Source: Telopea speciosissima (Eukaryota; Streptophyta; Magnoliopsida; Proteales; Proteaceae). Taken from it: a DNA stretch of 64,000 bases. The translations under genes were made by a program, and so were the position numbers. This document shows, in pieces, positions 1 through 12,260 of the stretch (the stretch's first letter is position 1; the number at the start of each line of letters is the position of its first letter). Where the stretch lies: the NCBI RefSeq assembly GCF_018873765.1, contig NC_057926.1:37184946-37248945 (forward strand), in the 5' to 3' direction. The notes beneath the pieces are model-generated. The model worked only from the letters and a program-made list of their open reading frames with translations, ran no database searches and was not told the DNA's origin.

Positions 1-919
1 CCATATTAGTTGAGAGAAATCTATTCCCAAACCCTTCTTGCCCATGTTGCAATAAATCTATTGAATTTGTTACTCATGCTCTTCTATCTTGTAACCATGC
101 TAAGTTAGCCTGGTTTGGATCCTCATTCTGTCTTCACCCCTCTGAGACTTACATCTCTTTTGTTGAGTGAGTTAAATCATGGTTTGAGGTCCCTGGTTTG
201 ACTAAGAGATGCAATTCTCTCATGGGAGATATGACACACAAGAAATATAAAAGTTTTTAAGGTGTTTCATGTAATCCATATGAAACTTTATCTTTGACTA
301 ATACGATAATGCAGGACCTGACAACTATCTCCATTGACAACCCCTCTTCCACCAACAATTAATCCCTCTGTGGGAACTTCTTTTTGGGCTCCTCCTATCA
401 TAGGTTTTGCAAATGTGAACTCTGATGATGCTTTTATAGATGGTACAACTGCTGGTCATAGTGCTCTTATTCGGGATGATCGATGATAATTTTTTGGCTA
501 GTGTTGCCTTAAAAGATAATCCAACAACTGCTCTTTTTGCTGAATGTGCAGACATGGGAATGGGTCTTCAGTTGGCTTTGGAGTTAGGTATCCAAAACAT
601 GATGGTGAGATCAGAATGTGTAGAACTAGTGGAATGCATCAAGCGAGTATCTGATCCTCGTGAAATTTTACCTTTTGTTCATTACATTTGGAGTTCACTC
701 TCGGAATCCCAATCTTCAATTGTTATGCATGTTTTGAGATCTGCAAACTCCTCTGCCCATCTCTTTGCTTCTTTTGCTATTTCTTCTCTTCTCCCCTATC
801 CTTATAAGTTGGTGGGTATGGCCCCCCTCTTTTCTTTGGGATGTACTTCAACTTGATTGCCTTCTAACTTTAATGGATAATTTCATTTTCAATCTCTCCC
901 CCCACAAAAAAAAAAAAAA
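1..919 (+). mobile_element. LINE (L1-type) 3' fragment, cut by window start
   Basis: Conceptual translation from base ~30 gives a reverse-transcriptase zinc-binding remnant (CCNKSIEF..HALLSCNHAKLAWF, i.e. C-x-x-C..H-x(4)-C spacing). From ~370 it gives an RNase H-type domain (WAPP.., NVNSDDAF, ALIRDD), which shifts frame near 480 and continues as FAECADMGMGLQLALELGI. The copy ends in an A-run at ~905-919. Two stops and a frameshift show it is dead. The upstream endonuclease and RT parts lie outside the window or are missing. Confidence 0.75.
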
Positions 920-1239
920 ACTGCCATAAACTTAAGGGAGATAAACATATATGGTGAGCCATATAGATGAGATAGAAATATGACTGCAGTCCCCATTCAA
1001 TCAAATGCTTAGCCAGCCAATTCACCCGGCAGCCACGTGGTTAAACAGTAGTAGGCATAATGGATAATTTCGTTTTCAAACCCCCTCACCTAAAAAAAAA
1101 AATGCTAAAAACTTATGGGAGAAAAACATATATGGTGGGTCATATAGATGAGATAGAAACTTGATTGGAGTCCCCATTCAATCAAATGCTCAGCCAGCAC
1201 CTGGTAGCCATGTGGCTAAAAAGTAGTAGGCATAATGGA
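872..1239. repeat. tandem duplication, two ~185-bp copies
   Basis: Copy 1 is 872-1058 and copy 2 is 1059-1239. Both open with AATGGATAATTTC, run through an A-run and a block containing CATATATGGTG, and close at CATAATGGA. Copy 1 begins inside the 3' tail of the LINE fragment, so the duplication happened after LINE insertion and carried the tail along. The copies differ by scattered substitutions and a small deletion, so it is not recent. Confidence 0.8.
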
Positions 1240-2437
1240 AAGAGCGGCGCAAAATGACCACCGCACACTCTAAGCCAGGTAGGGGTCGGGTACGTGTGTG
1301 AGTCAAAGTATATTTATATTTTTTTTACATGTCGATTTTGGCTTGAAATTCGAAATTTTGAATTTCAAACTTTAAATTTCAAGTACAACATATATACACC
1401 CATATGTTGAGACACATCCGTATAGATATATGTATACGTATAGATGTATCTATATCTGTAAAGGCACAACTACATATACTGTAAACATTATGAAATTTCA
1501 AATATAATGAAGAAGACATACTGTGACTGACCCTGTTCTCTAAAAGTGATCCAGAGAGTGTTTCTGTTCTCTGCAAGTGCCTATTTGGAGGTGTTCTGGT
1601 TCCCTCAAAGTGCTTTTGCTTCCATCCAAGTATTTTGCTACTGTGTACCGTTTGCTTGTTGCAGTCTGTTCTTTTTTTTTGTTGTCCAAGTCCCTGTTGA
1701 ATTATTGAGTATAGCTTTCAGTCTCTCGGTGTAATCCATTTCAGAGTGCACTTTATGTAATTAGGGAGTTGTTTTATCTTGGAGGTATAAACGCATAATC
1801 CACCCAGTTTGTACAATTAGGACCGTTTAAAAACCTTAAGGATGGTATCATTCTAATACAACTCGACTCCGTCTGTTCCTCATTCAAGAAGAAGAATTAT
1901 ATTATTGCTGTGAGTTCCTACATCATCGGTACAAACACATCTTCATGATCGGCTACTGCAACATATTTTCAGATATTGCTCGTAACCATAGAAAGAATCT
2001 GTCTTGGGGTATAGTGGTACACTCATAGATGGTACTTAGTAGGGCCATAACCTGTACAGATGTAACTTGGGCTGGGCCACCCTGGGGAAAATTATCTCCT
2101 CCAATTCCCTGCCTGGCCAGTTCCCTAGTCCCTCTAATAAGGGAGCGCAATAACCACCCTACCATTGAAACCAATTTATAGAGAAAACAAAAAGATACAA
2201 TTTCCCAAATTATTCCATGTAAACCCAAAACATTACCATGGGTATTTAACGGCCCTTCTGAGGCAGCCCACAACACAAACTACAGAAAAAAAAGATATCT
2301 AAGCCTCAACACTTACATGGTTGGACCTTGATTTGTTGTATTGCTCAGAAGCTGGGCTCTGCCTTGGCATATAATTGTAACTCTGTCTTGAGCTTTCTCA
2401 AGGCTTGGGCCGTGATTTAAAGAATGAAAGGATGGCT
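1240..2437. other. spacer without recognised gene
   Basis: AT-rich spacer. No open frame resembles a known protein and no clear repeat boundary was found. Confidence 0.5.
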
Positions 2438-2490
2438 TCAGCCCAGCCCAGCCCAGCCCAGCCCAGCTGGAGAGAGAGAGAGAGAGAGAA
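2438..2490. repeat. CAGCC minisatellite followed by (GA)n
   Basis: About six CAGCC units (2438-2467) run into a GA tract (2469-2490). Confidence 0.85.
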
Positions 2491-2660
2491 GATGTTATGT
2501 GGATCTAGCACCAGTGTCCAGTAGTAGTAATCTTTCAGCTGAGGAATTAAAATCTCTTGTTATTTTATTACATTCCAAACTCCAAACGGCCAAACCTGGT
2601 TTTGTTAATTTCTAGCCGTAGCCCATTTATAATTGGGGGGGGTGGGGTTTAGATCAAAAG

Positions 2661-2793
2661 GGTATCCCTAGTGCACGAGGCTCCCGCCATTGCGGGGTCT
2701 AGGGAGGGTCATAATGTACACAATCTTTCCTCTACTTTTGTAGAGAGGCTATTTCCAGACTCGAACCTGTGACCACTTTGTCACTTGGTCTAA
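2661..2793 (-). mobile_element. Au-type SINE copy (truncated)
   Basis: The reverse strand carries the plant Au SINE core: a Pol III B-box-like GGTTCGAGTC (complement at 2759-2768), then CTGGAAATAGCCTCTC, the TACATTATGACCCTC block and the GCGGGAGCC 3' portion. It lacks the tRNA-like 5' start with the A box. The assignment rests on memory of the Au SINE consensus; a sister copy is at 63655-63800. Confidence 0.75.
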
Positions 2794-2944
2794 AATTCGT
2801 GTTAGGTCACTTACTTAAAATTGGTTGGGGCCTAAAATTATACTGCATGGTAGGGCCCATCCTCCCTGGTTCATTTGGCAAATTTGGCCTCAAACGAACC
2901 GTGCCATGTGTCAAAATCAAAATTGATAAAAGCAAGTTAAAATA

Positions 2945-3110
2945 AGGGAAAAAGATCCTTACACACGTAACTTGAACCCATAAACAGGACTGCTCGACAT
3001 GATCACCCCACCCCTTGAAATGAAAAAAAATCCCACCTCGTCAATGCCACTACGTGCACTCTCATTGGCTCCCAAGCTTATGCAAGGGCCATACAGCTTT
3101 GCCCTAAAAA
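2945..3110 (+). repeat. dispersed repeat, pair with 57985-58145
   Basis: A block around GTCAATGCCACTACGTGCAC and CATTGGCT aligns over ~90 bases with GTCAATGCCTCGGTGCGCAC and CATTGGCT at ~58070-58100, same orientation. No terminal repeats or coding content identified. Confidence 0.5.
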
Positions 3111-3720
3111 CACACTAATGCTTGGATGATGATTCTTTTGACCACAAATTGAAATTGGAAAAATGTTACAATTAAATACATGATGGATGGGCTATCCTAT
3201 CCAATTGAATTTGGGCCTGAAATTTGACAAATTAATGCAAAGAAATCATCTTTCCATTCAATGGTTCTAGGAGGGGGGGGGGGAAGAGGGGGTTGACACA
3301 AGGTGAAGATAAGAGAGTTGTACCATGACCTCCCTCAAGCAAGGCATCAATCAACTAAGCAAGAAGCTGTCTTCTATAAAGACTCTTTTAAATAGAATAA
3401 AAATATGCAAATACAATTAGATAGGCTTTAAGTGAGTTAGGCTCATCTGGGCTTCGTCTAAGGCAGTAAAAACTGGCCCATTAGTTCTAAGGTCCAGCAC
3501 CGTTTATTAATTTGGCTAGTGGGTGAAAATCAAGAGTAGAACCCATTTCTTTATCTATGACCTAACTAAGCTTGTACATGCTTTATCAATCACAAAACAA
3601 TTAGAAATAGGTTCGTTGTATTTTACATATAAGAGATCTTCCATTAACTGAGAAGATCCATCGACCTGAGAATTGCCATTCATATGTTTGTTGGTATCTG
3701 ATAAACATCAAAGGACCGAG

Positions 3721-3812
3721 TTTCCCTCCACCCACGGTGAATGGGATTCCCATTCACTAAGGGTTGGGAATGGGTATCGAGAGGGTATTTTGAAACATAC
3801 TAAACACAACTA
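3721..3812 (+). repeat. dispersed repeat, CACGGTGAATGG family
   Basis: Contains CCCACGGTGAATGGGATTCC, a GGGTATCGAGAGGGTATTTT block and AACATACTAAA. Related copies are at 5205-5345 (+), 6355-6490 (-), 19510-19690 (+) and 30718-30895 (-). Confidence 0.6.
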
Positions 3813-3847
3813 TTAATTAGTCCATGACCTTGCTAGGCATGCATGCC

Positions 3848-4525
3848 TAAGGGTGTTAAATGGTCCGATTTTGATTAAACGGTTCAGTTCAATGCGCTTA
3901 GGGGTAAAAACCGAAACTAAAATTATTTCAAAAGTGAAACCAGAGCCGTTTATTTAATGGATTCGGTTTAAACAATTTTATTAGGTTTCTTGTAATTTTT
4001 TATTCAAACAGATTTTTCCCTTTTTAAATTTTTTTTATAGAAATAGATGTATACTTAATGTTGAATTGAAATGTTTATTGTTATATATATGTTGTATTAT
4101 AATAATTATCAGGGTATAGTTGTTTATGTTTTTACTTTTATTTAAAAGATTTGAATTTTTTTTTAATTTTAAGTGGGAATTGTTTATTCTTAACGTAATT
4201 GTTTATTCTAATCATAATATCTCTTTTATTTTATTTTTTCGAAGTTCAAAATGTTGTAATTCAATGTTCAAACGATTAATTAATTTTTTATTCAAAGCTC
4301 AAGCACGGCTGGAATTCAAAATTTTAAATTCAAATTCAAACAGTTGAATGACATAATTTACTATTTTTATATTAACCGTTTTGAACGATTTACCATCGAT
4401 TTAAACAGAAGCAAATTATTTAACTAAACAATCTCAATTTTGAAACCAAAATCGAACTATTTATTAAACAATTTTACAATTTCGATGTAAACTTTAATTC
4501 AGTTAAATAGCCAAATTTAACTCTA
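3848..4525. mobile_element. hAT-like non-autonomous element, degenerate
   Basis: The left end TAAGGGTGTTAAATGG and the right end, read in reverse as TAGAGTTAAATTTGG, are imperfect inverted ends of the type seen in better preserved hAT elements here. The interior is AT-rich and non-coding. No convincing 8-bp TSD, so the borders are tentative. Confidence 0.4.
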
Positions 4526-4833
4526 CCATTGATCTTTGATGTATGCCCACCTGTATCCTTGCTGGAATCATTATAGATTGCCAAAAAAGATAGCTATATA
4601 TGGAACTCTACAGTATTTAAATAAAACAACTAATCAACCTTATTGATCATGGGAAAAAAAAAAATAGAAATAAAAACTATTTTGACTGGACAATCAAAAG
4701 CCAATATAATCCTAGTTCCCAAGTGGTTGGGACTTAGGATAAGGCTTTGTCTAGTTTAAATTTTTTTATTGTTATATTTCATTATTATTCTACTAAATAA
4801 AATCTACATTAAAACAAATTTAAAATTTACAAA

Positions 4834-4863
<30 letters not shown>
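4834..4863. repeat. (ATT)n microsatellite
   Basis: About ten consecutive ATT units. Confidence 0.9.
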
Positions 4864-4864
<1 letters not shown>

Positions 4865-5204
4865 TTCTTTATTATTATACTAAATAATTATTGTCCTTAA
4901 AAATTTGAGCAGGTAAAGTTGATGATCACTAGCTAGTATTTCTTCTCATATCTTTCTACCTTAGAAGAAGTCTTATCCATATCCAAAGCAAAACCCTTTT
5001 TCTAATGGCTAGTATTACTCTTGACCCAATTCACAACGGGAAATGCTTTGACCACCCATCACCTCTATTAGTCTTGTAGGTTCATGTGACTTAATTTAAG
5101 CATTACCCAATTGACTATATATTCTTCTTTCTCTTTAATGGGAATATTCCAAACTGTTGATTTGCATCAAACCATCATCATCAACCATTCTATAAGAAAC
5201 ACAG

Positions 5205-5345
5205 TATATTCTGAGTTTTCCTTCATTCATGGTGAATGGAATCTCATTCATCGAGGGACGAGAGAGTGCAGGAATAGGTATCAGGAGAGTATTTTAGAAT
5301 ATACTAAAACCTTCAGAGGGGTTTGTGAACCCTAAGATGGTGTGG
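5205..5345 (+). repeat. dispersed repeat, CACGGTGAATGG family
   Basis: Carries CATGGTGAATGG, a TAGGTATCAGGAGAGTATTT block and GGGGTTTGTGAACCC. It faces a reverse copy at 6355-6490, so the pair could be the long ends of one ~1.3-kb element; no TSD was found to prove this. Confidence 0.55.
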
Positions 5346-5933
5346 ATGAACCATCGTCGTCTGAGTGGAGAAAAACTTTATCCTAAGATTTATGGCTTCA
5401 GGGTTTTGTGAGGAAAAGATGAAGAAATTGTTTGAAAGAATGACAAAAAGAGTTGATGCTTAGAGGAAAGCTTGTGGATAATAATTGGTGGTACTGTAAA
5501 CTAGTTTGATTTTTAAGAAGTATCATGGTAGGCCCATATGTAAAGCTTTGTTTACTTCTTTTTCATTCTCTCTCTTCTCTTATATTCTCATTGAATGGAA
5601 ATAGACAAATACGGCAACTTTAGACATGGAAAAGAGGTTGGGAAACACAAAAAGAAAGAGCAAAAGTGTAAGCATAGCTGGAGAAGCCTGGAATGAGGTG
5701 GATAGATCCTCCTTTTCCTCCCATTGAAGTAGGGAACAAGCAAGCTACCTCCATTTTCATATTATTACTTGGACATGTCCCCACCATAACTTATCCATTT
5801 TCTTTTCTCTATTGCAACTTGTAGTTTTTAATTGTGGATCCATGTACTGTTTTCTTATTTTCTTTAATGCAACTTGTTTTTTATTTTATACTTTTCTCTC
5901 TCTCCCTCTCTATTTATTTATATAGCAACTAGG

Positions 5934-5959
5934 TTTGGACCCAAAAAAATAAAAAAAAA
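5934..5959 (+). mobile_element. 26-bp micro-retroinsertion
   Basis: TTTGGACCC plus an A-rich run is flanked by a 15-base direct repeat, TATATAGCAACTAGG (5919-5933) and TATCTAGCAACTAGG (5960-5974), 14/15 identical. The shape is a retroposon 3' tail with its TSD. Confidence 0.7.
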
Positions 5960-6354
5960 TATCTAGCAACTAGGCACAAAATTATATAATTAGAAGCTTT
6001 TGACTCAAGAAGCTTAGGCTCCGAAGCTAGCATTCTAATACTCCTTGGAAAAATTGTTGATTAGAACCAAGTTTGAGTCTCAAAAATACCTAAATATTTT
6101 TTTAAAAGATATTTGATGGTTGAAAAATGAGGAAAAATCTCCATGCATGGTACACCATATGATTTAGGTAGGTGACCTAAATTTGACGATTAATTCTTTT
6201 CATCTAATGGTTTGGATTGACCGACGTGATATACAATATGGTTAACGTCAAAATAATTTTCATTGTCTCCATTTAATTTAAGTTCATAAAGTGCATTTTG
6301 ATCATTAAAACTATCATATTTAATATGACAAAGTTTTCCTCCAATGCACGATGA

Positions 6355-6490
6355 AAGTTTACACCACAATGTTAGGTTTCACAAACCCTTATAGGATTTT
6401 AATATAAGTCCATAAATATCCTCTTGATACCTTCCCCCACGCGGTTTGAAACCCGCAATTCTCATTCACCATGGCTGATGGAAAACTCTA
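6355..6490 (-). repeat. dispersed repeat, CACGGTGAATGG family
   Basis: Reverse orientation of the family: CATTCACCATGG near 6464-6475, the TCCTCTTGATACC block, and CACAAACCC upstream. Confidence 0.5.
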
Positions 6491-6741
6491 TGTATTTTAA
6501 TATTGAAGATATTTTAGGAAAAATAAAAGAAATGATTTTCAATCCATTAAAGCAATCACATGAAACCCTCAAAGTCTATATTGAATTGAATAGGTCTTGT
6601 TTGGTAGATTTCAGAATTGACTTTTCCTCAAGTTGAGGGGTTACCGACAGTTTGACTTGGAAAAACCAAACTTTGGGTTGGGCTCTGCCTCCACTAAGCC
6701 CACCTCACTGTTTTAATTATCAAGATCAACTCAGCTTTGAG

Positions 6742-7128
6742 TAGGACTGTAAATGGGTAATCGAAAATTCGAATTCAATCCATATCCGTATCTGTTTAGG
6801 GGCATCCATATTCGTTTAGAGATATCCGGATAAAAATCCGAATCCGAATACTTAATTATAAAAAATTAAGTAAATAATGATCTTTGGGTCTTTTGAAGAT
6901 TCAACAGGTTCTAGAATATGAGGAAAAAAGAATCATGATCTAAAACTATGGATTGAGAGTGAATTGTATCCACTAGGGGGAGGAAGGTACACAAGGCAGA
7001 GGTGTAAACGGATGGCTGAAAACCTGAATTCGATCCACATCCGAATTCATCTGAATCCGTTTAGAGGTATTCGTATTCGATCAAAAAATATCCGAATCCG
7101 AGCCGAATCTGATCCGTTTACAGGCCTA
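6742..7128. mobile_element. hAT MITE with 8-bp TSD
   Basis: The ends TAGGACTGTAAATGG and (reverse) TAGGCCTGTAAACGG are inverted repeats. The element is flanked by a perfect 8-bp duplication GCTTTGAG (6734-6741 and 7129-7136). The interior repeats ATCCGAAT-type words and has no ORF. Eight-base TSDs and short ends of this kind are typical of hAT elements. Confidence 0.85.
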
Positions 7129-7136
7129 GCTTTGAG

Positions 7137-8025
7137 TCTTTGACTACCTATGTCAATATTAACTTGATTTCTAGCTGCCAAACTTTGGTTAGACTTAACT
7201 CAGCTTGCTTTAGTCTATTTAATCTTAGTTTTATTTCAAATTAAGCATTTAAGTCTTGTAAATTAGGATGATAAAAATAGTTATTTTTATCGCTTGAGAA
7301 TGCAAAATTTACCTAGAATGCATTCCAAGAATAAATACCAAACATAGCCTAGGGCATCCATTCTTTGTAGAGAAACGACATTTAATGTTATTCCCATATT
7401 TAGAATATTAAATGTTTCATCTAGAAAGAAAATTTAACTAGTATAAAGTTAATGAGATCTGCCTATTTCTCTAGAATCCAATAGTTTAATTAGTTGAATA
7501 TAAAGATTCTCCTGCATTATTATTGTTCCATTAATTGATCTGAGCTGAGGTCACCTCTCTTCTAAGAATTATTAAAAAAAAACCCTTTTCTCCTATTATT
7601 AATTTCCCTTTTAAGAAGAGGAAAATAATTAAGTAGGTCATAGTTAAATATTTAATGGTTGGTATATATGATATAGAGTTTTGTCTGGACAAAGTCAAGG
7701 CTTCAGCAGTAGAGATTCTCTAAAGGGCCCTACGGATCATAGCCCATGAATGGCTTACCAAGAAGGATTGACCAAATGTAATTTTTCCCTTCTAAGCAAG
7801 CACAGGTCAATCACATAAAAAAATTGAAGGGAAATCAAACAATGTGAAGTGCCACCATTTTTTTAATTGAAATAAGAACAAAAATAATTTATGGGTCAAT
7901 ATGCAACCCAACTTGTACTTTTCTAATAAGTTTATGGGTTAATTTGGTATTTCAACCGGACAGATTCGGTTGGTTTTGATATCTATTAATGATGGATTAA
8001 CAATTAGTGTGAATGTAGGTTTAAT
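7137..8025. other. spacer without recognised gene
   Basis: AT-rich; ACCAAACATAGCC at ~7340-7352 looks like a Tourist-type terminal end but no partner was secured. Nothing else seen. Confidence 0.4.
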
Positions 8026-8816
8026 TAAGGGTGTCAAAATCAAACAGAAATTGTTTATTGAAATTGAACCTAACCATTTATATCGACATTGTGAAATCAT
8101 TTAATAAATAGTTTGATTTTTGTTTTAAAATTGAGATTGTTTAGTAAATTGTTCAACCCGAAACTAATATTAGTACTAGATAATACATACAATTATATGT
8201 TAATGGTAACAATAAATAATTAATAAATATGTAATGATACAAATAAATAATTACTTAAAAAAAACAGATAAGAATTCAATTCATTCATCAATTTTAATAA
8301 AAAATCAAAAAGCATGTAATGGAAAGTAGCCGTTTGAATTTAGAAAAAAAACTTATAAAATATTTAAACTGAAACTTTTTATAAATGATTTTGGTTTCAA
8401 CATGTGGGTTGGTTTGTGTAGGAAGACAAGGAGTAGCGATTGAAGTTTGGACAGACTCACAAAACATGGTGGACTATCCATCTTCAGCAACCTTGGCCAT
8501 GGGAAAATTTTGGATTTATTTTTTATATCAACTCTCTGTTTCAGAAACTTAATTCGACTTGTATTATTAAAATAGATAGATTTATCGCATCACTACCGCA
8601 CCACCTAGCAAACCTTTTACGAATAAACTCCTTCTCAGGGGAATATTTTAATCTCCTCCACACTATGTATCCCTTTTAGATTAATTTTCAATAAACTTTT
8701 CTTTCATAAAATAAAAAAAAAAAAAAAACATGTGAGTCGGTTTCGGTTTTACTTAAAAAAATTATATCAAATCAATCGAATAGTTTACACTTGAACCAAA
8801 CCGTTTAACACCCTTA
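8026..8816. mobile_element. hAT-like element interrupted by a LINE tail
   Basis: Opens with TAAGGGTGTCAAAATC and closes with (reverse) TAAGGGTGTTAAACGG. The interior is AT-rich and split by the retroposon at 8416-8727. No clean TSD at the outer ends, but the matching termini make the borders credible. Confidence 0.65.
8416..8727 (+). mobile_element. LINE 3' fragment inserted in hAT-like element
   Basis: Begins with an RNase H-like stretch (VEVWTDSQNMVD in conceptual translation) and ends in an A-run at ~8711-8727. It is bounded by a 16-base TSD ACATGTGGGTTGGTTT (8400-8415) / ACATGTGAGTCGGTTT (8728-8743), 14/16. Strongly 5' truncated. Confidence 0.8.
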
Positions 8817-9292
8817 ATTATGTTTAATGGGTCTCATCAGATCGTTTGGAAAGTTCAAAATAGAAATTCTCTTCACTCTTTGACCCTAAACAAGCTCTCA
8901 TACAAAATGAAATTCCAGCTGATTGACCAAACTGTACTTATAGTTATATGAATAAGGGAGATAAATTGATAAGCTTCATTGACAATGGGGTAATTAATCT
9001 AATCCCATTTAGAATACCTAATCCCAAAAATTCTTAACAGTCAACCGACCAGACCAACAAGTTGGTCGTTGATCAGTTCATAATTTTTCCAATTTGAGGT
9101 CTACCTAATTGTAATGGACAAGATGCAATGCTTTTGACTATATAGCGGTTTTAAATTTAAACTAAAAAAGAACCAAAATTGTTGGATGGTTAATCTTTGT
9201 CTCAGGTAAATGGGACAGAACAAGATTAAGGCAAATTTTATAATGTAAAATTCTATTTTCAGACGTGATAGCTAGGTAGTTAATAAAATTTT

Positions 9293-9367
9293 GGGGAAAT
9301 GTTTCTTGTGGGGGAGTGTGCCGCCCACGAAATGATTGCCACGTTCCCCCATAAGAAACACTTCCCC
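9293..9367. mobile_element. 75-bp hairpin MITE
   Basis: GGGGAAATGTTTCTTGTGGG pairs with the reverse of CCCATAAGAAACACTTCCCC, leaving a short loop with CGAAATGATTGCCACG. The ends resemble the Mutator-type MITEs in this window. The flanking duplication is unclear. Confidence 0.65.
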
Positions 9368-9819
9368 TAAATTTCGTTGCAAAACAACTTAAATATTAAC
9401 ATTTTGTTAGGGCGTGGAACTCATCCTTAAAAGCTATCAGTTAAGGAGATCGAGGGTGTCCAAGTACCTATTATAAGTCTTTATATCGGGCTACTAACAT
9501 CTGATACAAGATTATTACTTCTGCCTTGTCTTCTGCATAAATTCCCAACACATTTCTTATTGACTTAAGAGAAAAAGGAATAGAAATCTTTTTTTGAATA
9601 ATGTTCTTTTATATTTTAAAAAAATATCGCAAATGGGTTGTTGGTACATTAAGTTTAACATTCCATTTTGACTAGCAGGAATTTTCATCTATATTATTCT
9701 TCAACCGTGTTTGAGCGTTTGGCTGGTAAAGTTTTTGTCTTGTGATCATATATTAGATACCTAAGAATATTGATTAATCTTGATCACTTCAGTTTGTAGT
9801 AGTATATAAGATCATAAAA

Positions 9820-10968
9820 TAATGCTTGTTCGGTGCTCCGAGTCCCCCGACTCTTGGTGGTGCACGTTTGCTAGGAATGGTCGTTTTAAAACCAAACTGA
9901 CGTCCTCCTATATTTCTACCAATTCTTTCAGTGATTTTTCTTCTATTGCTTGGTGGAAATTTTGTTGGAAACTAAAATTCTTCCTAAGTTTAAACTTTTT
10001 TTCTGGCGTGTATTACATGTAGGAATTCCGATTAAGGATCTTATTTCGAAATGGACTCAGGTCGATCTCACTTGTGCTCTCTGTGGCACTTGTAATGAGA
10101 CCCTCTGGCATATCTTCCTTTCTTGTGACTAGGTTAAGCACATCTAGGTAGCTGGTCCTTTGGGTCTGAGGATTGAATTCTTTTCATTTCCTTCTCTCAG
10201 ACATTTCTGCATCTCTGCTTTGCTGGACTGACAGCTTGACAAGCCTTCTTTAATTTGGTTTTTTTTTTTCAGTTTTTATTATTACCTGTTATGTTATTTG
10301 ACAGGCTCGGAACAATGTTATGTTTAATTCAGTGACTCCCAACCCTGGGCAAATTCTTCGTAGAATAAACCAGTGGTTGACGGATTTAAAGATTACCCCA
10401 CCCCCTCTTAATTCTAATATACTATCCCTAGCTCGTTTGGAATTATTGGAAGTTACTAACACTGCTTCTTTGACTCGTCTTGATTTACCTACTTTAAATT
10501 TTCCTGTTTTGTTATTCACAGGATTTGATTCAAAAGCCCTAGGTAACCCTAGCTGGGTATTTGGTTTTTTGGTTGATGGAAAACTTCTTTTTCTGACTGT
10601 TGGTCGAAGTAAAAATCACCATTTTTTGGAGCCTGAGCTCACTGGAATCCTCATCGCCCTTGACTTTGCTGCCCTTAGAGGTGTGAAGCTAAAAGAAGTT
10701 TGGTGCTCACATGAATTGTTACCAGGACTTCTTCCAACTCCATTCCTTTCTCCGTGGCCTCTCGAAGTGATAGACTATTTTCTGAAGATATCTGCTAAAA
10801 TTGTTGACATATCCTTTAAGCTAAACCCTGATCTACCTTTTGTTAACTGGTTTAAATGTTTTTATGCTTCTGCTCCCCATACCCCTTGTTGTATAAACTC
10901 TTGTACTTCATAGTCTTTTAGCTACTACAAATCTTTCTTTCTCATCAAAAAAAAAAAAAAAAAAAAAC
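9820..10968 (+). mobile_element. LINE (L1-type) 3' fragment with zf-RVT and RNase H remnants
   Basis: Translation gives a domain typical of plant L1 elements: SWWCTFARNGRF, AWWKFCWKLKF, then FFWRVLHVGIPIKD and CALCGTCNETLWHIFLSCD (zinc-binding C-x-x-C..H..C). A further frame, 10320-10913, encodes the RNase H-like C-terminal region (PSWVFGFLVDGKL, LEPELTGILIALDFAALRG). It ends in TTTCTCATC plus an A-run at 10947-10968. It has stops between segments and is inactive. Confidence 0.8.
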
Positions 10969-11434
10969 CCTTAGTGACTTGCACCTTCTCTTCCCCCTCC
11001 CCCCAAAAAGAGCAACAAGAAGAATTTAAATATAACCAAAAAACATAGATTATCCAAATAGGCATGCTAGTTGAGTGCATTCCCCCTAGTAGGTCAAGGG
11101 ATCGATTCTCCTAGATTGCATACTGTGACAAAAAGACACCCCTCTCTCCCCTTCCCTCCTTTAGTTGTAGATTATTGGCTTGTCTTAGCCTTGCCAGCCA
11201 TATCCACAAGCTCTCACAAGTAGCAAAAGACTGAAGTGGCCCATGAAATTGCGCCAACTGAAGAGCCTCGAATCAATAAGGATTTCTAATGACTATAACT
11301 GGTGAATGCCTATGCCTACATATTGTTCAGAGAATAGTCTCACATCAGTTACCCTTGAGACATTTTGTCCCCTTAATTATATACATGTGAGTCCCTCTAC
11401 CCAATAGTTGCCGACATATACACAAACACCTATG

Positions 11435-12241
11435 CCTATGCATATGTTCAAATATAGATATTGAAAAAAAAAACCATTTCATTGTTCTATTAATTCTGCC
11501 ATGTGGTGAGCAATTACAAAAGGTCTACCTCTTAGATAGAAAATTTATAATTGTTGTAAAGGACCACCGATTTCAAATACCACCTTATACATAAGCTAGC
11601 TATTGTGGGGAAGAGGTATGGACCCAGTCCGGCCATATCTTAATTACTAAGCTAATTGAATGATCACCTAAAAAACCCTTTTTTTTATGGGAGGAAGTTC
11701 TTTGCCCAGGAGTGTGGCCTATGCCAGCACTCCCATGCGTCTATCTCTCTCCTCTCCATATGAAAAGACACCTCTGCCCCCTTATTTTGAGAAGGAGAGA
11801 GATAGACAAATGGGAGTGCTGGCGTAGGCCACACTCCCTATGCATATGTACAAATATAGATATTGAAAAAAAAAAACCATTTCATTGTTCTATTAATTCT
11901 GCCATGTGGTGAGCAATTACAAAAGGTCTACCTCTTAGATAGAAAATTTATAATTGTTGTAAAGGACCACTGATTTCAAATACCACCTTATACATAAGCT
12001 AGCTATCGTGGGGAAGAGGTATGGACCCAGTCCGGCCATATCTTAATTACTGAGCTAATTGAATGATCACCTAAAAAACCCTTTGTTTTATGGGAGGAGG
12101 TTCTTTGCCCAGGAGTGTGGCCTATGCCAGCACTCCCATGCGTCTATCTCTCTCCTCTCCATATGAAAAGACACCCCTGCCCCCTTATTTTGAGGAGGAG
12201 AGAGATAGACAAATGGGAGTGCTGGCGTAGGCCACACTCCC
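11435..12241. repeat. 402-bp tandem duplication containing a MITE
   Basis: Copy 1 (11435-11838) and copy 2 (11837-12241) are nearly identical. Both run from CCTATGCATATG through CCATTTCATTGTTCTATT to GGCCACACTCCC. The junction at 11837-11840 joins the truncated right end of the first MITE copy to the start of unit 2. Confidence 0.9.
11689..11838. mobile_element. Mutator-type MITE, left copy, right end lost at duplication junction
   Basis: Starts GGGAGGAAGTTCTTTGCCC, then GGAGTGTGGCCTATGCC. The internal arm ends in GGCGTAGGCCACACTCCC. The 9-bp sequence TTTTTTTAT precedes it (11680-11688) and reappears after the right end of the second copy. Confidence 0.8.
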
Positions 12242-12260
12242 GGACAAAGATCTACTTCCC
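12092..12260. mobile_element. Mutator-type MITE, complete copy with 9-bp TSD
   Basis: 169-bp hairpin starting GGGAGGAGGTTCTTTGCCC. Its right end (reverse GGGAAGTAGATCTTTGTCC) is followed by TTTTTTTAT (12261-12269); TTGTTTTAT precedes (8/9). No coding capacity. Confidence 0.85.

Noticed and set aside
10289..10519. Minus-strand open frame across the LINE fragment
   Set aside because: Antisense to recognisable LINE coding sequence on the plus strand.
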